From DASQVO01 sp035640715 (GTDB taxonomy: Bacteria; Actinomycetota; Actinomycetes; Streptosporangiales; Streptosporangiaceae): DNA of 9,832 nt. Positions 5,509 to 9,832 of this stretch are shown piece after piece. The first letter of the stretch is position 1, and each line of letters begins with the position of its first letter. Where the stretch lies: positions 1-9,832 of the forward strand of contig DASQVO010000402.1 in assembly GCA_035640715.1 (NCBI GenBank), in the 5' to 3' direction. The position numbers and the translations under genes were made by a program. Under the pieces are notes generated by a model that saw only the letters and a list, made by a program, of their open reading frames with translations, was not told where the DNA came from and did not search any database.

Positions 5509-5952
5509 CTACGTCGATGACCTCCTATGGCCTATGACCTGAGCACGGGCCGACTCGATGCCGTCGGTGACGAAGATGAAGGTCGTGCCGCCCTCCATCT
5601 TCAGCGGCTCCCGCCGGTGGTGGGTGAGGACGAAGACCGGCATGTGAAACGGGGGATTGTCCCCCCACCAGCCCGGCCACGGCTGATCAGCGTCCCAGGG
5701 CCCCGGCCCGCCGCCGAACATGTTCCTGCCCATAATGGTCGCGCCCACGTTGGCGAGATGCTCCTCGACGACGGGCGTGCTGGCGTTAGTCTCGCCTCCT
5801 TCCAGTCCGTGCGGCGCCCGCCAGGCCGCCAGCGCGAAGGCCCACTCGTGCAGCCGGCTGCCGCCCTCGCCCAGCGGGTTCTCCCGGCTCTGGTTCGGGC
5901 CGGCCACGAAACCGTCCAGGGACATCGTGATCTCGAACCGCAGCTTGCTCAA
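5509..5952 (-). pseudogene. Dihydrofolate reductase-like (RibD C-terminal fold) protein, C-terminally truncated
   Basis: The 147 residues from TTG 5952 match the N-terminal two thirds of the actinomycete dihydrofolate reductase family proteins of the RibD C-terminal type. Cues: SKLRFEITMSLDGFVAGPNQ (2-21), NPLGEGG, the HEWAFALAAWR block, STPVVEEHLANVGATIMGRN, MFGGGPGPW, and PVFVLTHHRREPL followed by GGTTFIFVTDGIES. Homologues as I recall them run to over 200 residues, continuing with a glycine-rich nucleotide-binding segment (GGA) and C-terminal strands. Here the similarity stops after GIESARAQ and a short unrelated tail ends at TAG. The TTG start is supported by AAGGAG (5960-5965) seven bases upstream. 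The true folate-pathway FolA is a different protein; the substrate here is unknown. It is probably a non-functional remnant, though its good ribosome binding site means the truncated product may still be made. Confidence 0.75.
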
Positions 5953-5959
5953 CGTGCTT

Positions 5960-5965
5960 CTCCTT
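5960..5965 (-). promoter_or_regulatory. Shine-Dalgarno selecting a TTG start for the DHFR-like gene
   Basis: AAGGAG on the minus strand lies seven bases before TTG 5950-5952, exactly where family N-termini (SKLRFE) begin. The open frame extends another 76 codons upstream to ATG 6180, but that part has no family resemblance and overlaps the nitrilase 3' end. Confidence 0.7.
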
Positions 5966-5968
5966 GGC

Positions 5969-5987
5969 AGCCTGGCCTCGCCAGGCT
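5969..5987. promoter_or_regulatory. Inverted repeat just upstream of the DHFR-like ribosome binding site
   Basis: AGCCTGG-CCTCG-CCAGGCT has perfect 7-base arms and ends three bases before the AAGGAG sequence (minus strand). It could be a leader hairpin, an operator, or the terminator of the upstream nitrilase operon. None of these is decided by the sequence; there is no T-run. Confidence 0.35.
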
Positions 5988-6085
5988 CGTGAAGGGACAG
6001 CCGTATCCCGCCCCGGTGTGATGTGACCGTTCCTTCAGACGGCGCAGTCCCCCGGAACTCACCGGTTCCCGTGAGTGCCGGGGCG

Positions 6086-6970
6086 TCAGCGGCGTGAGCC
6101 GGGCCGCAGGAACGGTCGCTGCGGCGGCGACGCGGCAGCGATCCTGGCGTAGGAGCGGGGCTTGCGGTAAGCGTCCGCAAGTGATTCAGCGTGCCGGTAT
6201 GACCTCAGCGCATCCAGGTCAATGCGGGCGAGCCGGATTTCTTCGCCGGGTCCGGCCTCCACGAGGCAATGGTCCCGAGGGCTCCCGTCCGCCCGGGAGA
6301 ATGCCATGCCGTCGAACGCGCATGACCGGCCCCCGAACCTGGGGTAATTGGCCATCGCGACAGCGAGCATGTTTTCAAATGCCCGGGCCCGGAACTGCGC
6401 CACACGGTCATCAGTGAGCGGGCACGCATTGGGGGTAAGGATGACCTCGGCGCCGTTCAGCATGAGGACCCGGGCCGATTCCGGGAACTCACGGTCGAAG
6501 CAGATCATCACGCCAACGCGTACCGGCCCGTGGCGCGTATCGAGTTCGGCCACCGGAAAGGCATCGCCGGGGGTAAGCCACTTCTCGAAGACCCAGTCGC
6601 AGGTATGGACCTTTGCATAGGTGAGGACATCCTGTCCGTGCCGGTCGATAACCGTGGCGGCGTTCCGCGGCGCGACCGGCCATCGCTGCAGGTAGGTGAC
6701 GGCGATGGCGATATCGGCATGGCGTGCGAGGTCCCGGAATGCCTCTAGCCACGGGTGGCCGGGATCGATGGCACGGCCGGTCCAGCTGCCGCGCCGGGCC
6801 GGATCGGCCGGGCAGTCGGTGTAGGCGATCTGCCAGAGTTCGGGGAAAAGCGCCAGGTCCGCACCAAGGTCCGCGGCTTTGCGGCAGGCGGCCAGCCCCC
6901 GGCGCAGGTTCGCACCGGTGTCGGTCCCGCAGCCGTCGGACTGAATAAGCGCAATGCTCAACGTGCTCAT
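6086..6970 (-). CDS. Carbon-nitrogen hydrolase (nitrilase superfamily) protein
   Basis: A 294-residue cytoplasmic-looking protein with the complete nitrilase-superfamily triad: Glu44 in LALFPELWQ, Lys120 in LTYAKVHTCDWVFEK and Cys157 in VGVMICFDREFPESARVL. The block GAEVILTPNACPLTDDRV after the cysteine strand and the RARAFENMLAVAMANYP segment (194-210) are the usual following elements of the alpha-beta-beta-alpha fold. Superfamily members hydrolyse or transfer non-peptide C-N bonds in amides, carbamoyl compounds or nitriles; the CFDREFPE context suggests an amidase-type member rather than a true nitrilase, but the substrate cannot be read. The start at ATG 6970 gives the typical N-terminus STLSIALIQSD. 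There is no clear Shine-Dalgarno, and the open frame extending to 7105 overlaps the VOC gene. It follows the VOC gene by 59 bases on the same strand, so one transcript is likely. Confidence 0.9.
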   Translation of the reverse strand: MSTLSIALIQSDGCGTDTGANLRRGLAACRKAADLGADLALFPELWQIAYTDCPADPARRGSWTGRAIDPGHPWLEAFRDLARHADIAIAVTYLQRWPVAPRNAATVIDRHGQDVLTYAKVHTCDWVFEKWLTPGDAFPVAELDTRHGPVRVGVMICFDREFPESARVLMLNGAEVILTPNACPLTDDRVAQFRARAFENMLAVAMANYPRFGGRSCAFDGMAFSRADGSPRDHCLVEAGPGEEIRLARIDLDALRSYRHAESLADAYRKPRSYARIAAASPPQRPFLRPGSRR

Positions 6971-7029
6971 AACGACAGTGTCGGGGATATGCCGATGCAG
7001 GCACGCTGCGCCAGTCTCGGTAACGGACT

Positions 7030-7401
7030 CTATCCGCGCGGGGGCAACTGCTGTAGCGACCAGGTGTTGCCATCCGGGTCGCTGAAGGTGACGAAGGAGC
7101 CCCACGGCTGTACGTCGACGTCGCTTGCCTGCACACCGCGGTCGATGAGCCGCTGCCGGGCAGCCTCGACGTCCGCCACGACGATCTGCAGGCCCCGCAG
7201 CGAGCCGGGCTGCATGTCGACGAGGCCGGTGCCTATCGCGATGGAGCAGGCGGAGCCGGGAGGGGTTAGCTGCACGAAGCGGAGAGCCTCGTTGACCTGC
7301 TGATCAACGTCGGCGTGAAAACCGACCTGGTCAACATAGAACGACTTGGCACGGTCGACGTCGGTCACGGGAACAAACACGAGCTCAAGCTTCCAGTCCA
7401 T
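7030..7401 (-). CDS. VOC superfamily (glyoxalase/bleomycin-resistance fold) protein
   Basis: A 123-residue single-domain protein with two beta-alpha-beta-beta-beta halves. The first has WKLELVFVPVTDVDRAKSFY (3-22), VGFHADVD (26-33) and FVQLTPPGSACSIAIGTGL (42-60). The second has RGLQIVVADVEAARQRLIDRG (69-89) and the hallmark TFSDPDGNTWSLQQLP (105-120). The family includes glyoxalase I, extradiol dioxygenases and drug-binding resistance proteins. This subset, common in actinomycetes, has no proven substrate, and I cannot assign metal ligands with confidence. The protein is short: it lacks the insertion between strands seen in many close relatives as I recall them, but ends normally. Start ATG 7401 gives the usual MDWKLELV N-terminus. 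The nitrilase gene follows 59 bases downstream; the pair may act in one catabolic or detoxification step, which is inference. Confidence 0.88.
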   Translation of the reverse strand: MDWKLELVFVPVTDVDRAKSFYVDQVGFHADVDQQVNEALRFVQLTPPGSACSIAIGTGLVDMQPGSLRGLQIVVADVEAARQRLIDRGVQASDVDVQPWGSFVTFSDPDGNTWSLQQLPPRG

Positions 7402-7592
7402 GACCCCGCAGCGTAGCGGCGCCCGCCGACATTTCCGGCTGCACCCCCCGGCTCCGCCACGTGCAGACACAAACTTCGTTGCCCGGTGTCTATGCCACCC
7501 CCGGTACCTGCGCCTTGCGCGACGTCGGCCACGTGCCCGGCCACGCTGGCTGCCTGCGCAAGCGATCCGACCCCCGCCGACGTAACTCTACA

Positions 7593-7619
7593 GAATCACA
7601 TCCATGCGAAGCGTGATTC
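7593..7619. promoter_or_regulatory. Inverted repeat GAATCAC-N13-GTGATTC (candidate operator)
   Basis: Perfect 7-base arms (7593-7599 and 7613-7619) have their centres 20 bases apart, about two helical turns, which suits a dimeric DNA-binding protein. It lies in the AT-richer part of the divergent region, about 100 bases upstream of the Asp-box gene. No regulator gene is adjacent, so the binding protein is unknown. Confidence 0.4.
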
Positions 7620-7620
7620 C

Positions 7621-7638
7621 TTAGGAAACTTTACCCAA
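7621..7638 (+). promoter_or_regulatory. Imperfect dyad TTAGGAAAC/TTTACCCAA
   Basis: TTAGGAAACTTTACCCAA reads as an imperfect palindrome (TTAGGAAA against TTTACCCAA with one extra base and one mismatch). It directly follows the GAATCAC inverted repeat. I recall related AGGAAA-N-TTTCCT dyads upstream of secreted-enzyme genes in actinomycetes, but this is memory, not checked. It may be part of the promoter of the Asp-box gene. Confidence 0.3.
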
Positions 7639-7675
7639 ACGACTGTCTGCTTCCTGCGACTCATGTGAGCATTTG

Positions 7676-7714
7676 TCCATTCCGCCTGGGGCGGGGCAGC
7701 ACGTGTCGAATGGA
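7676..7714 (+). promoter_or_regulatory. Leader fold that could cover the ribosome binding site
   Basis: TCCATTC (7676-7682) is perfectly complementary to GAATGGA (7708-7714). The 3' arm contains most of the Shine-Dalgarno GGAG (7712-7715) that serves ATG 7721. Between the arms lies a second hairpin, CCGCC-TGG-GGCGG (7682-7686 / 7690-7694). As RNA this would form an outer stem hiding the ribosome binding site with an inner GC-rich hairpin. Control of translation by this fold is inferred. Confidence 0.35.
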
Positions 7715-7720
7715 GACGGA

Positions 7721-9832
7721 ATGCAGCATCCGATCCGCCGGTGGCGAGCAGCCTTGATGGGGCCGATCGCGCTAGGCGTGGTGTTTTCCCTCGCTGGAGC
7801 CGGGCTGGCCAGCACGCCATCCGGCTCTCACGGGGCGGCCGAGCGTCAGCAGGCCCGGAACGGGTATCTGCGCACGCACGGCAGCGCGCCGACGAACAAC
7901 CACACACCCGACGATGGCAACCTGGCCGATCAGTTCGCTCAATACAACGCTGAACGCACCGCGCCGGCCGGGAGCGTGCCGGGGCAGGCACTGATCAGCG
8001 CCCAGCAGCAGGCGGCGGCGCTCCCCACGACCGGCTCGGCGTGGCAGGAATTCACCAACAAGCCATACAACGCCCAGCCGAGCAACTACACCGATCCGTT
8101 CTGGTCCAACGTAGGCGCCGGGTGGTCGCTCGTCGGCGGCCGGACCACGGCCCTTGTCGCCACCCGAGACGGCACCTGGTTCGCCGGCACGGCGGACGGC
8201 GGGGTATGGCGGTCAACCGACCAGGGGCAACACTGGACACCGGTGTTCGACTCGATGCCGACACTGTCCATCGGCGCGCTGGCCGTGAACCCGGTCGACG
8301 GGTCGCTGTGGGTCGGTACCGGCGAGGCGAACGTGTCGCAGGACTCCTACGCGGGCACCGGCGTGTACCGTTCGACGGACGACGGCGCGACCTTCCAGCG
8401 GGTCGGCAACGACTCGTCGGGCAGCAACCCGCTGGTGTCCCACACGGTGTTCCGGGTCGCGTTCGACCAGAGCGGTAACGCCTACGCAGCCACCGACAAC
8501 GGGCTGTTCCGGTACGCAGCCAGCACAGGCTCGTGGACCGAGGTCCTGGACCCGGCGGGTGCGACGGACTTTCCGCCGTACGATCAGCAGGTGACGGACG
8601 TCGCGGTGCAGCCCGGCTCGGCGGGCCGGGTCGTCATCGCCGCGATCGGCTTTCGCGGGCCGGGCAACACGCAGAACAACGGCTTCTACTCCTCGACCGA
8701 TGGCGGCCTCACCTTCACCAAGGCCGCCCCGGCGGGCGACATCAACGCCAGCGACATCGGCCGGACCACGTTCGCGTACTCCGCGGACGGGACCAAGCTC
8801 TACGCGATCGTGCAGTCGCCGGCCAAGCAGGCCGCGGGGGGCGAGTCAGTGCTGCAGGGTATCTTCGTGTCCTCCGGGAACCCGGCCAGCCTGACCGGGC
8901 CATGGACAAAGATCGGTGACGAGGCCAAGCTGGCCGGCTCCGGCTCGGCGCTGGCGGTCGGGTCCGGTTACGGCGTCGGGGTGCAGGCCTGGTACAACCA
9001 GGACCTGGCTGTTGACCCCAGTAACCCCAACCACGTGTACGCCGGGCTGGAGGAGGTCTTCGAGTCCACCAACGGCGGCAGCACCTGGGTGACCGCCAGT
9101 CCCTACTGGAACTACGGCCTCGCGTGCGGAAGCTCGTGCCCGAACGGCACGCATCCGGACCAGCACGCCATGATGATCACCAACGGCAAGATCGTCATCG
9201 GCAACGACGGAGGCGTCTACAGCCGCCCGCTGTCGGACACCCAGCAGTACGGCGACTGGACCGACCTCAACGCGACGCTGCGGTCCTGGCAGTACTACGA
9301 CGCCCGGGCCGGCCTGATCGGCGGCAAGACCACCACTGTCTGGGGCGGGCTGCAGGACAACGGAACGTCGGTCCTGAGCACCGGCAGCAGCCAGATGGCC
9401 GAGCCGGCCGGCGGTGACGGCTTCTACGTGATCGTCGATCCGCAGAACGCCAACAAGATGGTCGGCGAGTACACCGACGGCACAATGTACTCCTCGACCG
9501 ACGGTGGCCATTCGTTCAACGACTACGTCAGTCCCACCTGCGTCGCGCAGGCCACTACCGGGCTTAAGCTCAGGCCGGACTGCGACCCGGCCGCCCGGTT
9601 CGTGACGCCGATGGCGCCGGACCAGCAGAACAAGAACGTATGGCTCACCGGCGGCCAGTACGTCTGGGTCACGGCCGATGGCTGGAACACCAGCTGCACC
9701 GACAGCGCCTGCTCCTGGAAGGCGGTTTACAACACCGGCGCTGGCAACGCAGTCACCGCCTTGTCGTCGGCAGGTGGCGGCAGCGTCATCTACGCCGCAT
9801 GGGTAGCCAATGGCGGCAACCCCGGATCTTCC
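7721..9832 (+). CDS. Secreted Asp-box (BNR) repeat beta-propeller protein, 3' end beyond window
   Basis: The frame runs 704 codons from ATG 7721 (GGAG at 7712-7715) to the right edge without a stop. A signal peptide is clear: basic RRWR (6-9), hydrophobic core to about residue 27, and a probable cleavage after GLA30. A polar linker follows. The mature part carries five Asp boxes: STDQGQHW (165-172), STDDGATF (218-225), STDGGLTF (325-332), STNGGSTW (449-456) and STDGGHSF (592-599). Further blade motifs are WFAGTADGGVWRS, VGTGEANVSQDSY, IGNDGGVYS (493-501) and WGGLQDNGT (541-549). C469/C473 and later cysteines may form disulfides, as expected outside the cell. This repeat pattern occurs in sialidases, GH74 xyloglucanases and VPS10-like propellers. 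The HPDQHAM...GNDGGV and GLQDNG motifs point to the bacterial GH74/VPS10-like group, but no catalytic residues can be assigned, so enzymatic activity is open. Confidence 0.88.
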   Translation, partial: MQHPIRRWRAALMGPIALGVVFSLAGAGLASTPSGSHGAAERQQARNGYLRTHGSAPTNNHTPDDGNLADQFAQYNAERTAPAGSVPGQALISAQQQAAALPTTGSAWQEFTNKPYNAQPSNYTDPFWSNVGAGWSLVGGRTTALVATRDGTWFAGTADGGVWRSTDQGQHWTPVFDSMPTLSIGALAVNPVDGSLWVGTGEANVSQDSYAGTGVYRSTDDGATFQRVGNDSSGSNPLVSHTVFRVAFDQSGNAYAATDNGLFRYAASTGSWTEVLDPAGATDFPPYDQQVTDVAVQPGSAGRVVIAAIGFRGPGNTQNNGFYSSTDGGLTFTKAAPAGDINASDIGRTTFAYSADGTKLYAIVQSPAKQAAGGESVLQGIFVSSGNPASLTGPWTKIGDEAKLAGSGSALAVGSGYGVGVQAWYNQDLAVDPSNPNHVYAGLEEVFESTNGGSTWVTASPYWNYGLACGSSCPNGTHPDQHAMMITNGKIVIGNDGGVYSRPLSDTQQYGDWTDLNATLRSWQYYDARAGLIGGKTTTVWGGLQDNGTSVLSTGSSQMAEPAGGDGFYVIVDPQNANKMVGEYTDGTMYSSTDGGHSFNDYVSPTCVAQATTGLKLRPDCDPAARFVTPMAPDQQNKNVWLTGGQYVWVTADGWNTSCTDSACSWKAVYNTGAGNAVTALSSAGGGSVIYAAWVANGGNPGSS

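Larger units (their letters stand above)
7402..7720. other. Divergent intergenic region between the VOC and Asp-box protein genes
   Basis: A 319-base noncoding stretch that should contain promoters for both directions. 7402-7585 is GC-rich with no feature I can support. 7586-7680 is noticeably more AT-rich and holds an inverted repeat (7593-7619) and an imperfect dyad (7621-7638). 7676-7714 holds nested inverted repeats overlapping the ribosome binding site of the Asp-box gene. CACGTG occurs at 7700-7705. I found no good -10/-35 pair. Confidence 0.6.

Noticed and set aside
5527..6021. A 164-codon plus-strand frame
   Set aside because: It is antisense to the DHFR-like gene and has no family resemblance of its own.

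Overview
The window is GC-rich throughout, with strong G/C preference at third codon positions, GTG and TTG starts alongside ATG, and gene families typical of high-GC Gram-positives (DUF4232 lipoprotein, ROK regulator, actinomycete-type exonuclease/polymerase). It looks like chromosomal DNA of a soil-type actinomycete, Streptomyces/Streptosporangium-like in the broad sense. No rRNA, tRNA, CRISPR array, prophage or biosynthetic cluster was seen.

Layout. (1) 1-2164, minus strand: a three-gene run in the order DUF1810 protein, integral membrane protein with a pore-loop-like segment, and the N-terminal 181 residues of a bifunctional 3'-5' exonuclease/DNA polymerase that leaves the window on the left. 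Gaps are 33 and 40 bases, so co-transcription is likely. (2) 2165-3170: a decayed stretch carrying an IS200/IS605-family remnant. A short middle piece of TnpA is joined in frame to the C-terminal part of TnpB, which has one frameshift. A perfect right-end hairpin and a TCAC end motif follow. (3) 3196-4515, minus: a ROK-family protein with an HTH, most likely a repressor. It is divergent from a DUF4232 lipoprotein (4773-5468, plus), with an AT-rich inverted repeat between them. (4) 5509-7401, minus: a VOC-fold protein and a nitrilase-superfamily amidohydrolase (probably one operon), then a dihydrofolate-reductase-like protein that has lost its C-terminal third. (5) 7721 to the right edge, plus: the first 704 codons of a secreted beta-propeller-like protein with five Asp-box (BNR) repeats. 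It is preceded by a 319-base intergenic region with dyad elements and a fold that could cover the ribosome binding site.

The genes do not form one recognisable pathway; this reads as ordinary accessory/housekeeping sequence. The signals most worth a second look are the TnpA-TnpB chimera with its preserved right end (possible orphan omega RNA), the candidate ROK operator, the pore-like membrane protein, and the leader structure of the Asp-box protein. No strong case for a wholly new system was found.
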